64,000 nt of DNA from an uncultured Hyphomicrobiales bacterium. Its GTDB lineage: Bacteria; Pseudomonadota; Alphaproteobacteria; Rhizobiales; Beijerinckiaceae. Under the pieces are notes generated by a model. That model did not search any database and was not told the origin of the DNA. It saw only the letters and a program-made list of their open reading frames with translations. The stretch spans positions 30,275 through 94,274 of the forward strand of contig CAINED010000031.1 of assembly GCA_903847605.1 (NCBI GenBank), given 5' to 3'. Shown here in pieces: positions 20,308 through 28,844 of this stretch. The position numbers and the translations under genes are program-made. Each line of letters starts with the position of its first letter. Within the stretch, counting starts at the first letter, position 1.

Positions 20308-20856
20308 TCAGCTCGCTTCCGGCCCGCGCGAGAGCGCCGCAATGCCCGTGCGCGCCAGCTCGACAAGACCGAGGGGCCGCACCAGCTCGATAAAGTCGTC
20401 GATCTTTTCCGGCTTGCCCGAGAGTTCGAACACGAAACTTTCAAGCGTCGTATCGACGATTTTCGCATTGAAGGCCTGCGCGAGACGCAGAACCTCAACG
20501 CGATTTTCGCCCTTGCCGGCCACTTTCACCAGCGCAAGATCGCGTTCCAGAATGCGGCCGCTCACGGTCAGATCCGTCACCTTGTGAATCGGCACGATAC
20601 GTTCGAGTTGGTGGCTGATCTGCTCGATCGCCTCGGGCGAACCGGTCGTCACGATGGTGATGCGTGACCAGCGTTCGACATGCGCGACTTCGGCGACCGT
20701 CAGGCTCTCGATGTTGTAGCCACGGCCGGAAAACAGGCCCACCACGCGAGCGAGGACGCCGGGTTCGTTGTCGACGAGCACGGTGAGCGTGTGACGTTCG
20801 GCGCGCGAGGTCACCGTAGCCGAAGAATAGGGCGAGAGAGATGCTGGAGCGTTCAT
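20308..20856 (-). CDS. ilvN: acetolactate synthase small (regulatory) subunit
   Basis: 182 residues. ACT domain starts near residue 22 (RHTLTVLVDNEPGVLARVVGLFSGRGYNIESLTV), the valine-binding part that gives feedback inhibition, followed by the C-terminal ALS_ss domain. Partner of IlvB. Unusually it is separated from ilvB by 784 bases holding a vapBC module; the toxin gene ends 33 bases before the ilvN start, so ilvN is probably read through from vapBC and/or ilvB promoters. Often also called ilvH. Confidence 0.96.
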   Translation of the reverse strand: MNAPASLSPYSSATVTSRAERHTLTVLVDNEPGVLARVVGLFSGRGYNIESLTVAEVAHVERWSRITIVTTGSPEAIEQISHQLERIVPIHKVTDLTVSGRILERDLALVKVAGKGENRVEVLRLAQAFNAKIVDTTLESFVFELSGKPEKIDDFIELVRPLGLVELARTGIAALSRGPEAS

Positions 20857-20889
20857 GGCGTGACCTGTTCCCTTGACGATAAGTGACGA

Positions 20890-21294
20890 TTAATGCGCGA
20901 CCACGACGACTGGTTCGGATCGAATGCGGGCAGCCTTGCGGGCGAAATTCCGGTCGAAACTGACAAAGCTTTCGGATGCGCCGCACGTTGCCAAATGCAA
21001 GGCGTCAGCAAAATCCAGCCCTTGCTTCGCCCATTCGATAGCGCGCGATACGGCTTGAGAATCGGCAACTTCAACGTTTCGCATTTCCATAAGGCCTTCG
21101 AAGGCAGCCATCACTTTCGCTTTGGGTATGTTCATGACGGCGCGAAGCACCCATTCCGCTTCGAGCAGCACCGTCGGCTGAACGCAAATCTCGTTCTCGA
21201 GAAAATATTTCTCCACGATCTTGTATTGCCGCTCGTGATCGCGAACGAGAAAACGGACGATCATGTTCGTATCGAGTGCGATCATTTCCGCCAT
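20890..21294 (-). CDS. vapC: VapC-type PIN-domain toxin (ribonuclease)
   Basis: 134 residues. All four acidic PIN residues are visible: D in ALDTNMIV (about residue 8), E in LLEAEWVLR, D in LDFADALHLA and D in SFDRNFARKA. VapC toxins are Mg-dependent RNases that cut tRNA or rRNA. The gene overlaps vapB by 13 bases, the usual antitoxin-first order. It ends 33 bases upstream of ilvN. Confidence 0.88.
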   Translation of the reverse strand: MAEMIALDTNMIVRFLVRDHERQYKIVEKYFLENEICVQPTVLLEAEWVLRAVMNIPKAKVMAAFEGLMEMRNVEVADSQAVSRAIEWAKQGLDFADALHLATCGASESFVSFDRNFARKAARIRSEPVVVVAH

Positions 21295-21551
21295 TCCTTC
21301 CGGAACGATTCCGCAAGCCGGCTATCTATCTCGTCGAGACTGAGCGGTGGCCCGTCGTATTTCAGCGTGCCGCCGACTTTTCTTACCTCTTCAAGCGTCG
21401 GCAGGCGTCTGTCCCGCGCAGGTCTGCGAAGCATCAGGCCTTCGTCGTTGATCTCGACCTCAAGATCGGTTCCAGCTCCCCAATGCAATGCGTCGCGCAG
21501 GCCTTTGGGAATGACGACCTGGCCCTTGCTCGACATTTTGATCTGGCCCAT
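21282..21551 (-). CDS. vapB: VapB-type AbrB/SpoVT-fold antitoxin
   Basis: 89 residues with the AbrB swapped-hairpin motif MSSKGQVVIPKGLRDAL at residues 6-22, which binds DNA, and a C-terminal tail (LDEIDSRLAESFRKEW) that would neutralise VapC. Preceded by its own promoter and a perfect inverted repeat, fitting autoregulation. Confidence 0.88.
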   Translation of the reverse strand: MGQIKMSSKGQVVIPKGLRDALHWGAGTDLEVEINDEGLMLRRPARDRRLPTLEEVRKVGGTLKYDGPPLSLDEIDSRLAESFRKEWRK

Positions 21552-21572
21552 TTCAGCTTCCTTCGTCGATCC

Positions 21573-21616
21573 GGCTTACCGCAGGTAAGCCTATCGTCTT
21601 ACCAAAAGTTGGACAA
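21573..21616 (-). promoter_or_regulatory. vapBC promoter with palindromic operator
   Basis: On the minus strand TTGTCC (21611-21616) and TAGGCT (21588-21593) are spaced by 17 bases. The inverted repeat GGCTTACC-TGC-GGTAAGCC (21573-21591) overlaps the -10 and start region, as expected for an AbrB-type antitoxin operator. It lies in the 89 bases between ilvB and vapB. Confidence 0.65.
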
Positions 21617-21640
21617 GCTCCCGGCACCGGGCGACTTGCC

Positions 21641-23401
21641 TCACACCAGCATCTTGCCCTTCTCGTCGATCACCGAACCGATGTCCTGATCGACATCGGC
21701 GAGGATCATCTCGTTATGCGCCTTGCCCGAGGGGATCATCGGGAAGCAATTTTCTTCCTTGTCGACGCGACAGTCGAAGATCACCGCGCCGGGCGTGTTG
21801 ATCATTTGCAGAATGGCCTCGTCGAGTTTTGCCGGATCGTCGCAACGGATGCCGGTCGCGCCGTAGGCGTCAGCGAGCTTGACGAAGTCCGGAAGCGAGG
21901 CCGAATAGCTTTCCGAATAGCGCCCGCCATGCAGCAATTCCTGCCACTGGCGCACCATCCCCATATATTCGTTATTGAGGATGAAGATTTTCACCGGCAG
22001 GCGATATTGATGCGCCGTCGACATCTCCTGAATGTTCATGAGGATCGAGGCTTCGCCGGCGATGTCGATGACGAGCGCATGCGGATGCGCCATCTGCGTT
22101 CCGATGGCGGCCGGCAGTCCATAACCCATCGTGCCGAGGCCGCCGGACGTCATCCAGCGATTGGGCTCGTCGAAGTGATAGTGCTGCGCGGCCCACATCT
22201 GGTGCTGGCCGACTTCCGTCGTGATGTAGGTGTCGCGATCTTTCGTGAGTTCGTAGAGTCGCTGCACTGCATATTGCGGCTTGATCGTCGTCTTCGAGTT
22301 CCGGTAGGCCAGCGAATCGCGCTTGCGCCACACGTTGATCTGCTTCCACCAGTCGGCCAGCGCCGACGCATCGACCTTGCGCGCCTCGCTGCGCCACAAC
22401 CGCACCATATCCTCGAGCACGTGAGCGCAATCGCCGATCACCGGCAGATCGACCTTCACGTTCTTGTTGATCGAGGACGGATCGATGTCGATGTGGATCT
22501 TCTTGGCATTCGGCGCGAAGGCGTCGAGGCGGCCGGTGATGCGATCGTCGAAACGCGCGCCGACGCAGACGATGAGATCGCTGCCGTGCATCGTTAGATT
22601 GGCCTCATACGTGCCGTGCATGCCCAGCATGCCCAGCCAGTTCTTGCCGGAGGCCGGATAAGCGCCGAGGCCCATCAGCGTCGATGTGATCGGAAAGTCG
22701 GTGAGTTTCACCAGCTCGCGCAGCAGATCGCTGGCTTCCTTGCCCGAGTTGATGACGCCGCCGCCGGTATAGAACACGGGACGCTTGGCTTGCGCCATCA
22801 TCTCAATGGCCTGGCGGACCTTGTCGAGGTCGCCCTTCAGCTTCGGCTGATAGGTCTTGTGCGTGACGTTCTTCGGGAATGAATATTCGCCCAAAGCGAA
22901 CTGCACATCCTTGGGCAGATCCACCACCACCGGACCCGGACGGCCCGAACGCGCGACATGAAAGGCCTCGTGCAGGATTCGCGGCAGATCCTCGATCGAA
23001 CGCACGAGGTAATTGTGCTTGGTGCAATGACGCGTGATGCCGACCGTATCGCATTCCTGGAACGCGTCGGAGCCGATGAGATGCGTCGGCACCTGACCGG
23101 TGAGACAGACGAGCGGTATCGAATCCATTAGCGCATCGGTGAGGCCGGTGATGGCATTGGTCGCGCCCGGTCCCGAAGTCACCAGCAGAACGCCCACCTT
23201 GCCCGTCGAGCGCGCATAGCCTTCCGCCGCATGGGCCGCGCCCTGCTCGTGGCGCACGAGAACATGCTTCACATAATTCTGGTGAAAGATCGCGTCGTAG
23301 ATCGGCAGGACCGCGCCACCGGGATAGCCGAAGATCGTGTCGACGCCCTGATCCTGAAGGGCCTGCACCACCATTTCCGCGCCGGTCATCTGATTGGCCA
23401 T
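21641..23401 (-). CDS. ilvB: acetolactate synthase large (catalytic) subunit
   Basis: 586 residues from the ATG at 23399-23401. ThDP-dependent enzyme of valine, isoleucine and leucine precursor synthesis. N-terminal domain with YPGGAVLPIYDA and the catalytic glutamate in RHEQGAAHAAEGYAR; central FAD-binding domain; C-terminal ThDP motif IAGEASILMN...ILNNEYMGM. The first motif reads GEAS where GDG/GDAS is textbook, probably a lineage variant. Control is suggested by the leader peptide and terminator upstream. Also called ilvI. Confidence 0.96.
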   Translation of the reverse strand: MANQMTGAEMVVQALQDQGVDTIFGYPGGAVLPIYDAIFHQNYVKHVLVRHEQGAAHAAEGYARSTGKVGVLLVTSGPGATNAITGLTDALMDSIPLVCLTGQVPTHLIGSDAFQECDTVGITRHCTKHNYLVRSIEDLPRILHEAFHVARSGRPGPVVVDLPKDVQFALGEYSFPKNVTHKTYQPKLKGDLDKVRQAIEMMAQAKRPVFYTGGGVINSGKEASDLLRELVKLTDFPITSTLMGLGAYPASGKNWLGMLGMHGTYEANLTMHGSDLIVCVGARFDDRITGRLDAFAPNAKKIHIDIDPSSINKNVKVDLPVIGDCAHVLEDMVRLWRSEARKVDASALADWWKQINVWRKRDSLAYRNSKTTIKPQYAVQRLYELTKDRDTYITTEVGQHQMWAAQHYHFDEPNRWMTSGGLGTMGYGLPAAIGTQMAHPHALVIDIAGEASILMNIQEMSTAHQYRLPVKIFILNNEYMGMVRQWQELLHGGRYSESYSASLPDFVKLADAYGATGIRCDDPAKLDEAILQMINTPGAVIFDCRVDKEENCFPMIPSGKAHNEMILADVDQDIGSVIDEKGKMLV

Positions 23402-23456
23402 CTTGCGTGCTCCGTTCCGGTTTTCATGTCCTGTGTTGTGCGGCATTTCGGGCAAT

Positions 23457-23480
23457 AAAAAAGGCCCCCTCGGGGACCCC
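23457..23480 (-). terminator. ilvB leader intrinsic terminator (attenuator)
   Basis: GGTCCC (23473-23478), four-base loop CGAG, GGGGCC (23463-23468), then six Ts (23457-23462) on the minus strand, 55 bases before the ilvB start. Its place after a leader ORF and before the structural gene marks it as an attenuator, not an end-of-operon terminator. Confidence 0.75.
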
Positions 23481-23483
23481 TAA

Positions 23484-23537
23484 AGCGCCTGTCGCGGGAT
23501 GCAGGGTCTATCCCTGTCCCGTCCGAGGCGCTGCGCC
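23484..23537 (-). promoter_or_regulatory. alternative pairing arms in the ilvB leader
   Basis: Directly after the Ile-Val-Val codons the leader RNA carries AGGCG/CGCCT (a small hairpin within 23526-23538). AGCGCCT (23526-23532) can instead pair perfectly with AGGCGCT (23484-23490), enclosing a CGGGA.CAGGG...CCCTG..TCCCG hairpin. Ribosome position over the regulatory codons would decide which forms. How this excludes the terminator is not obvious, because the AGGCGCT arm stops just before the terminator stem. Confidence 0.5.
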
Positions 23538-23585
23538 TACTACAATCTTCCTGCCGAACATCACATGTCCTCGCGCGGCCATCAT
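23508..23585 (-). CDS. ilvB leader peptide with Ile-Val-Val codons
   Basis: A 25-residue ORF beginning MMAARGHVMFGR and containing KIVVGAAP; the codons ATT GTA GTA are at 23538-23546. It lies between a good promoter and an intrinsic terminator upstream of ilvB. An internal ATG (23561) gives a shorter MFGRKIVV version with a comparable context. The branched-chain codons are few (three in a row), fewer than in enterobacterial ilv leaders, so the control response may be modest. Confidence 0.6.
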   Translation of the reverse strand: MMAARGHVMFGRKIVVGAAPRTGQG

Positions 23586-23604
23586 CTGCCACGTTCCATC
23601 GAAT

Positions 23605-23633
23605 TAATTATCGTCAACAAAGCGGCAGGTCAA
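23605..23633 (-). promoter_or_regulatory. ilvB promoter
   Basis: TTGACC (23628-23633) and TAATTA (23605-23610) with a 17-base spacer; the expected start is near 23598, about 13 bases before the leader ORF. Confidence 0.6.
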
Positions 23634-23786
23634 GCAATCTTCAGTTCCGGCGCGATGCGGCTTTGGTCGATGGTTCGGATTTCTCCGGTCAGAACGTCCC
23701 GGAAAAACGCAATCCGTGAGATTCCATTAACCATAAATAAAGCGTTGCGGTGGCATTCCTGAGCCATAACTTCTTTGGAGATCGAT

Positions 23787-24566
23787 ATGTTTGCGAAATA
23801 TGTTTGCACCGCCGCGATTTGCCTGAACGCCGGTGCCGTCCTTGCGGCAGATCTCCCCTTGCGCCCAACTTTCACGCCCTCGACCACCCCCTTCCCACTG
23901 GACCCGCCGTCATGGGCCGGGTTTTACGCCGGCGTGCATCTCGGCTACGGCTCCACTCTCGACGACAAGGTCGGCATCCACCACCTCGGCCAGGGCGGCT
24001 GGACCGTCCGCAACGTCGGCGGGAACCTGACGCCCGGCGGCCTCGCCGGCGGCATTCAGGTCGGCTACAACTGGCAATCGGGCGCAGTCGTCTTCGGCAT
24101 AGAGGCCGACGGCAGCTGGCTTTCGGGAAAATCGAGCTTTTCAGGCGTATATCCCGCCCCCATCGGCGGCATCGTGACGACCTCGGCCTCCAAAGGAGCA
24201 GCCGCCACACTGCGCACACGCCTCGGTTACGCCTTCGGCAATGTGCTGCTCTACGGAACCGGCGGCCTGTCGGTCACACAGGTGAAATATATGGTTGCGC
24301 CCGCGGGCGGTGTCGCCATGAGCGCAACAAACGCGCGCCTGGCCCCGGTCATGGGCGGCGGCGTCGAATATGCTTTCGACAGCAACTGGACGGCGCGCAT
24401 CGAGGGGCTCTACACCCACCTTGGCGCCCGGCGGCTGCCCGCGACGGTCGCTCCGGGCGGCCAGGTCACGACCATCGAGACGCAAAGCCACTGGCTGGCC
24501 CGCGTCGGGGTGAATTACCGCTTCGGTGGTGGCGCACCGGCGACGGCGATCGCCGCGAGATTCTGA
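23787..24566 (+). CDS. outer membrane beta-barrel protein, Omp25/RopB-like (tandem copy 1)
   Basis: 259 residues, signal peptide ending GAVLAADLP. The pattern PPSWAGFYAGVHLGYG, GGIQVGYNWQSGAVVFGIEADGSW, LRTRLGYAFGNVLLYGTGGLSV and the terminal aromatic NYRFG(G)..ARF is that of 8-stranded OmpA/Omp25-type barrels of Hyphomicrobiales. GGAG lies before the ATG at 23787, preferred over an in-frame ATG four codons upstream. First of three related tandem genes. Confidence 0.88.
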   Translation: MFAKYVCTAAICLNAGAVLAADLPLRPTFTPSTTPFPLDPPSWAGFYAGVHLGYGSTLDDKVGIHHLGQGGWTVRNVGGNLTPGGLAGGIQVGYNWQSGAVVFGIEADGSWLSGKSSFSGVYPAPIGGIVTTSASKGAAATLRTRLGYAFGNVLLYGTGGLSVTQVKYMVAPAGGVAMSATNARLAPVMGGGVEYAFDSNWTARIEGLYTHLGARRLPATVAPGGQVTTIETQSHWLARVGVNYRFGGGAPATAIAARF

Positions 24567-24847
24567 GCTGATTGCGGGTTTCGGCTCGAATCGGCGCAGC
24601 CTCGCTTGCGCCCGCTGCGCAGTGCGTAAACGAAAATTAAACCAAGGCGCGGAAAGTCGCGCTTTCATTGCGCCGCAAACAAATTAATCTGCTATATTTT
24701 TCTGTAACTTATCCAATTACCCAAGTGCGCACGAACAGTTTGCTCCACCCTGTTGCACAATAGCTACAGTTAGCCCGGGAACGCCGTGATAAGTTTCTGA
24801 TTGAAACGCCTCTTCGCGCCCGAGGCGCAATCACTGGAGTTCGGACA

Positions 24848-25597
24848 ATGTTTCTTCGCAAGTTGCTGTTGGCTGGTGTAGCCGGATCTTCGCTGTTCGC
24901 CGCTGGGGCGATGGCAGCCGACTTGCCGGTGCGCGCGCCCGCGCCCGCGCCAGTCATCATGGCTCCGGTATTCACCTGGACAGGCTTCTATGTCGGCGCG
25001 AACGTCGGCTACGGTATGGTTCAGGGTGATCGCGTCGGCATCCGCACCTTCCCTGCCAATGTTTTCGTAAACCCGGTTCAGGGCTCGGTCGACGGAAACG
25101 GCGTGTTCGGCGGTATCCAGGCCGGCTACAATATTCAATACGGTTCAATCGTGTTCGGTCTCGAGGCCGATGCCCAGCTGAGCGGCATTCGCGGCACGGC
25201 GACGGGCAACCTCGTCAACACACGCGCGTCCATCGACTGGTTCGGCACCCTGCGTGGTCGCCTCGGCTATCTCATCACGCCGAACCTGATGATCTACGGC
25301 ACGGCCGGCGGCGCGATGACGGACGTGAATTATCGCTGGACCGGCGTTGCCCCGTTCGCTCCGCTGCGCGCCTCCAACGAGCGCTTCGGCTGGACGGCCG
25401 GCGGCGGTCTCGAATACGCGGTGAACAACAACTGGTCTGTGAAGGGCGAGTACCTCTACGTCAGCACCGGCAAGAACCGCCTCGTGAACGTGGCCCAGAC
25501 CCATTCGACACTGGAAACACAGAGCTTCTGGGCGGTGCGCCTCGGCGTGAACTATCGCTTCGGCGGTCCGTCGGGCCCGGTCGTCGCGAAGTATTGA
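24848..25597 (+). CDS. outer membrane beta-barrel protein, Omp25/RopB-like (tandem copy 2)
   Basis: 249 residues. Signal peptide ends GAMAADLPVRAP, then FTWTGFYVGANVGYG, GGIQAGYNIQYGSIVFGLEADAQL, LRGRLGYLITPNLMIYGTAGGAM and a terminal NYRFGG. CTGGAG precedes the ATG. The 281-base gap before it probably holds its promoter, but no clear -35/-10 pair was found. A strong intrinsic terminator follows. Confidence 0.88.
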   Translation: MFLRKLLLAGVAGSSLFAAGAMAADLPVRAPAPAPVIMAPVFTWTGFYVGANVGYGMVQGDRVGIRTFPANVFVNPVQGSVDGNGVFGGIQAGYNIQYGSIVFGLEADAQLSGIRGTATGNLVNTRASIDWFGTLRGRLGYLITPNLMIYGTAGGAMTDVNYRWTGVAPFAPLRASNERFGWTAGGGLEYAVNNNWSVKGEYLYVSTGKNRLVNVAQTHSTLETQSFWAVRLGVNYRFGGPSGPVVAKY

Positions 25598-25621
25598 GAT
25601 TTCAGGCATCTGCCTGATTTG

Positions 25622-25650
25622 ACCGGCGGAACTCTGTTCCGCCGGTTTTT
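25622..25650 (+). terminator. intrinsic terminator after barrel gene copy 2
   Basis: Perfect 11-bp stem ACCGGCGGAAC (25622-25632) with GTTCCGCCGGT (25636-25646), three-base loop TCT, then TTTT. Confidence 0.9.
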
Positions 25651-25805
25651 CATTGCGGACACGTTCGCCTCGCCACATTTGGCCGGCCTCATCCCATTCG
25701 CGCCGCAATATCATCGATTCATTTCCGCATGCGGTCCCGATTTGCGCCGCATGCCGCTGGCCTAGTTCTGCCTTCTGGGGTGCATACAGAGAGGCAAAAC
25801 AAGCC

Positions 25806-26609
25806 ATGGTTTCTTTCCGAAATTTCGTTCCGGACACGCGAACCACAATCGCGGCAGCGTCCCTTGCGGCAACAGCGATGGCGGCTACCGCAGCGCATTC
25901 CGCCGACATTCCTCCCCGCGCGGCAGCCCTTCCGCCCGCTCCACTCGTGGCCCAATTTCCGGTTTTCACGTGGACCGGCTTCTACCTCGGCGTAAACGCC
26001 GGCTGGGCCGGCGGTGCCCGCAACCCTACGTCGGTCTTCGTTACACCGCCCGGCACAGGCCTTAGCGATATCGGCGGCGGTCGACGCGAGGGCTTCGGCG
26101 GCGGCCTGCAGGCCGGCTACAACTGGCAGGTCGGCAATCTCGTCGTCGGCATCGAGACGGACATACAGGCGCTTGTTTCAGGCAATCGCCGTCTCGGCCC
26201 GGCGACGCTCCCCGATGGCACGATCGCAACCGGGCGTGGCTCCGGCGCCTGGTACGGCACGCTGCGTCCGCGCGTCGGCTATGCCTTCGACCGCACCCTT
26301 CTCTACGTGACCGGCGGCCTTGCCTATGGCGGTGGCAAACATTCCATCGCCACCATCGATGGCGCGGGCAACACGGCGGCGTTGCGCTCGGATAACATCC
26401 GCACGGGCTGGGCGCTCGGCGGCGGCGCGGAATATGCCTTTTCGCGCAACTGGTCGGCGAAGCTCGAATATCAATATGTCAATCTGGGCGCCGAGCGGAT
26501 GACCGGCGGGGTCTTCACACCCGCGGGGGTTGCGACGGGCGCTACGGTCTCATCGCGTCACGAGAACAAGTTTCATACGGTCAAGGCCGGCCTGAACTAC
26601 AGATTCTGA
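25806..26609 (+). CDS. outer membrane beta-barrel protein, Omp25/RopB-like (tandem copy 3)
   Basis: 267 residues from the ATG at 25806, which starts a signal peptide ending AAHSADIPP; the frame is open further upstream but without signal-peptide character. Contains FTWTGFYLGVNAGWAGG, GGLQAGYNWQVGNLVVGIETDI, LRPRVGYAFDRTLLYVTGGLAYG and ends in NYRF, the barrel-type C-terminal aromatic. Separate transcription unit from copy 2 because of the terminator. Confidence 0.88.
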   Translation: MVSFRNFVPDTRTTIAAASLAATAMAATAAHSADIPPRAAALPPAPLVAQFPVFTWTGFYLGVNAGWAGGARNPTSVFVTPPGTGLSDIGGGRREGFGGGLQAGYNWQVGNLVVGIETDIQALVSGNRRLGPATLPDGTIATGRGSGAWYGTLRPRVGYAFDRTLLYVTGGLAYGGGKHSIATIDGAGNTAALRSDNIRTGWALGGGAEYAFSRNWSAKLEYQYVNLGAERMTGGVFTPAGVATGATVSSRHENKFHTVKAGLNYRF

Positions 26610-26668
26610 CGCATGCAAATACGGCGCGGCGGTATCGTCTCGCTGCGCCGTTTCAACTCTCGAGCGAA

Positions 26669-27289
26669 TTATTGCAGGCCCTGCTGGCCGAACGGCGACA
26701 GCAACATTCCGTTGCCGGTCCCGACCGACACTCCGACGCCAACCGAAAGCTTGTTCGTGATGGCGTAGTTGAATCCCGCATTCACGCTCGTGAAACTCTG
26801 CGTCGGATAGAGCTGCTGCGGCAGAACGCTCACCGTGCTGCCGGGTATCTGGAAGCCCTGCGCGCCAATCGGATTTGCGACGCTGGCGCTGACGCCGAGA
26901 TAGTGCTTGAACCTGCCCATGTCGTAGCCGAACCTGAATTGCGTCGAAGAAAACTCCACACCGTTAAACGAACTGCGGTTGAAGAAGGCCGGCTCGTAGC
27001 CGCTGCTGCTTCTGAAATCGACGAAGAAATTATTGCCGAGCTTCTGGCGATAACCAGAATGGTTCACCAGACCGCCCCAGGCCGCCACGCCGGAATTGGT
27101 GAAGGAATAGAATTGCGCGCCTTCGCCCAAATCCTTCCAGATGTTCTGGGACGAAGAAAACGCCGCCGGGTTTTGCGCGAAAGCGGGCAGCGAAGCCGTC
27201 GAAAGCGTTTGCGCCGCTGCACACTGGGCAGCGGCGCACAGGCCGACAAGAAGGCCTGCCCCGGCACACAAACAGATGTTCGCTCTCAT
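26669..27289 (-). CDS. predicted outer membrane barrel-like protein, function unknown
   Basis: 206 residues with a signal peptide (cut near CAAAQ, residue 27) and Ser/Phe/Gly-rich amphipathic strands (NNFFVDFRSSSGYEPAFF, FGYDMGRFKHYLGVSASVAN, SVNAGFNYAITNKLSVGVGVSVG), suggesting a small outer-membrane barrel. It differs from the Omp25-type genes next door and ends GQQGLQ, not in an aromatic, so barrel assembly by the usual C-terminal signal is doubtful. Convergent with barrel copy 3. Confidence 0.6.
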   Translation of the reverse strand: MRANICLCAGAGLLVGLCAAAQCAAAQTLSTASLPAFAQNPAAFSSSQNIWKDLGEGAQFYSFTNSGVAAWGGLVNHSGYRQKLGNNFFVDFRSSSGYEPAFFNRSSFNGVEFSSTQFRFGYDMGRFKHYLGVSASVANPIGAQGFQIPGSTVSVLPQQLYPTQSFTSVNAGFNYAITNKLSVGVGVSVGTGNGMLLSPFGQQGLQ

Positions 27290-27380
27290 GGGGACAAATT
27301 AGCAGATTTTCCGTCCCCCGGCAAAACCCCGGGGGAACCTGCACACTGATCAAGTTTGCATCCGGGATGATCGCGCCCGC

Positions 27381-28745
27381 TTATTTTGCGCCAAGCAAGG
27401 CCTCGACCTCGAGCAATACGAATTCGTTGTCGTCAGCCTTGTTGGGATCGCGGCTGGAAGAAAACGGCAGGTTGTTGTCGTTACCGACGATGATGTGCCG
27501 GCCATCGACGATATCCACATTTTCGATGGTGAAGAACGGAAAGGTCAGCACACCGCCGTTCAGGGGCTTGCGCGCGATCTTGCGCGGATCCTGAATTTTC
27601 ATCAGGTCGATGAAACCGATCTTGCGCACCGCGCCGCCGGCATTCCCATCGTTCATTTCGATCTTGACGATACGTTTGAACTTCGCAAGGTCATGAAAAC
27701 AATCGGGCGCACGCTTTCCTTCCGGGCACGCTCTATCAGGCGTGCCTTCGCCGTTGTCGCGTTCGATGATCAGACCTGTCGTTGCGTCGATCATATTGAA
27801 ATCGCCAATTGCCGTTGCGCCCGCTTCAAGCGGAAACTTCCAGTGCCGGCCCGTCCATTTTTCTTCGGCGACCGAAAACTCGAGAATGCGCAGAACGGTC
27901 TTGCCATCCAGCTTTTCCCAGTCTTTGGCCGCGGCGTCCCAGAGCGAACCTTCGAGCAATCCGTACAGGAACTTGCCGTCCGCAGACGCCGCGAAACCTT
28001 CATAACCGCGCGAGCGGCCGAGATTGACCATGGGAAGGGTCGCACCCGGATTGGGCGATACGACGCGAAAATGGTCGGGTGACATGACCGGCTTGCCATC
28101 GGCCATCGTTTCGAAAACGGCCTCAACCTTGCCGTTCATGTCCGTGCGGATGAGATAAGGACCGAATTCTTCCCCGATCCATATCTTGTTGCCGACGATC
28201 TGAAACCCCTCCGGATCGAAATCGGCGCCAGTAAGATAGCGCTTGTCCGTACCTTCATGGACGATGCGGAAAGGAACTTTCTTGTCGGGATCATGCAGGA
28301 ACACGGTCTTGAGCGTCTCGATCCCGCCTTTGTCCCAGTCGATCCGGATGTTGCGCAGAAAGAGCATCGCATCCGGTGAATTGGCCTTCGACCCGAATCC
28401 ATTATCGGAAATGGCCCAGAATGTTCCATCGGCCATCCGCTTGATGCCCGAATGGCCCTGAATGGGCTGGCCCTTGAAAGGAAGTTTGAGGCCTGTTGGC
28501 CGCCCGTTGGAAAACCCTTCCACGGTTTCAGGCGCTTCGACGCGAATACCTGTCGTGAACTTCCCGGACAGTCGCAAGTCCGCCGGCGCATCGACAGGCG
28601 CATCCATGAAGGTGCCGGCGGGAAGCACAGCATGGCCAGCAAGCCGGGCAGGAAATTCCTGCTGCTGGGCCAGCGCAGCGCCATAGGACAGAATTGCGCA
28701 AAAACAGGAAAGACCTGTAGCGGCCAATGATTTTGTCAGGGTCAC
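27381..28745 (-). CDS. secreted esterase-like phytase-family protein
   Basis: 454 residues, signal peptide ending GAALAQ. The central part (DGTFWAISDNGFGSKANSPDAM, FDPEGFQIVGNKIWIGEEFGPYLIRTD, GYEGFAASADGKFLYGLLEGSL) matches the esterase-like domain of the phytase family (PF13449-type propeller). Predicted periplasmic phosphoester or ester hydrolase; substrate unknown. GTG start with GGAGG upstream. Separate from the TAXI gene by about 100 bases on the same strand. Confidence 0.8.
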   Translation of the reverse strand: MTLTKSLAATGLSCFCAILSYGAALAQQQEFPARLAGHAVLPAGTFMDAPVDAPADLRLSGKFTTGIRVEAPETVEGFSNGRPTGLKLPFKGQPIQGHSGIKRMADGTFWAISDNGFGSKANSPDAMLFLRNIRIDWDKGGIETLKTVFLHDPDKKVPFRIVHEGTDKRYLTGADFDPEGFQIVGNKIWIGEEFGPYLIRTDMNGKVEAVFETMADGKPVMSPDHFRVVSPNPGATLPMVNLGRSRGYEGFAASADGKFLYGLLEGSLWDAAAKDWEKLDGKTVLRILEFSVAEEKWTGRHWKFPLEAGATAIGDFNMIDATTGLIIERDNGEGTPDRACPEGKRAPDCFHDLAKFKRIVKIEMNDGNAGGAVRKIGFIDLMKIQDPRKIARKPLNGGVLTFPFFTIENVDIVDGRHIIVGNDNNLPFSSSRDPNKADDNEFVLLEVEALLGAK

Positions 28746-28844
28746 GTTTCGCCTCCTGCGGATGATGCAGGAGAAAGGAGCACATTTCGCTATGAAACTA
28801 CGGTGACGGATTTCCTTCGAAACACTGATATCCTCGCTCTTTCA

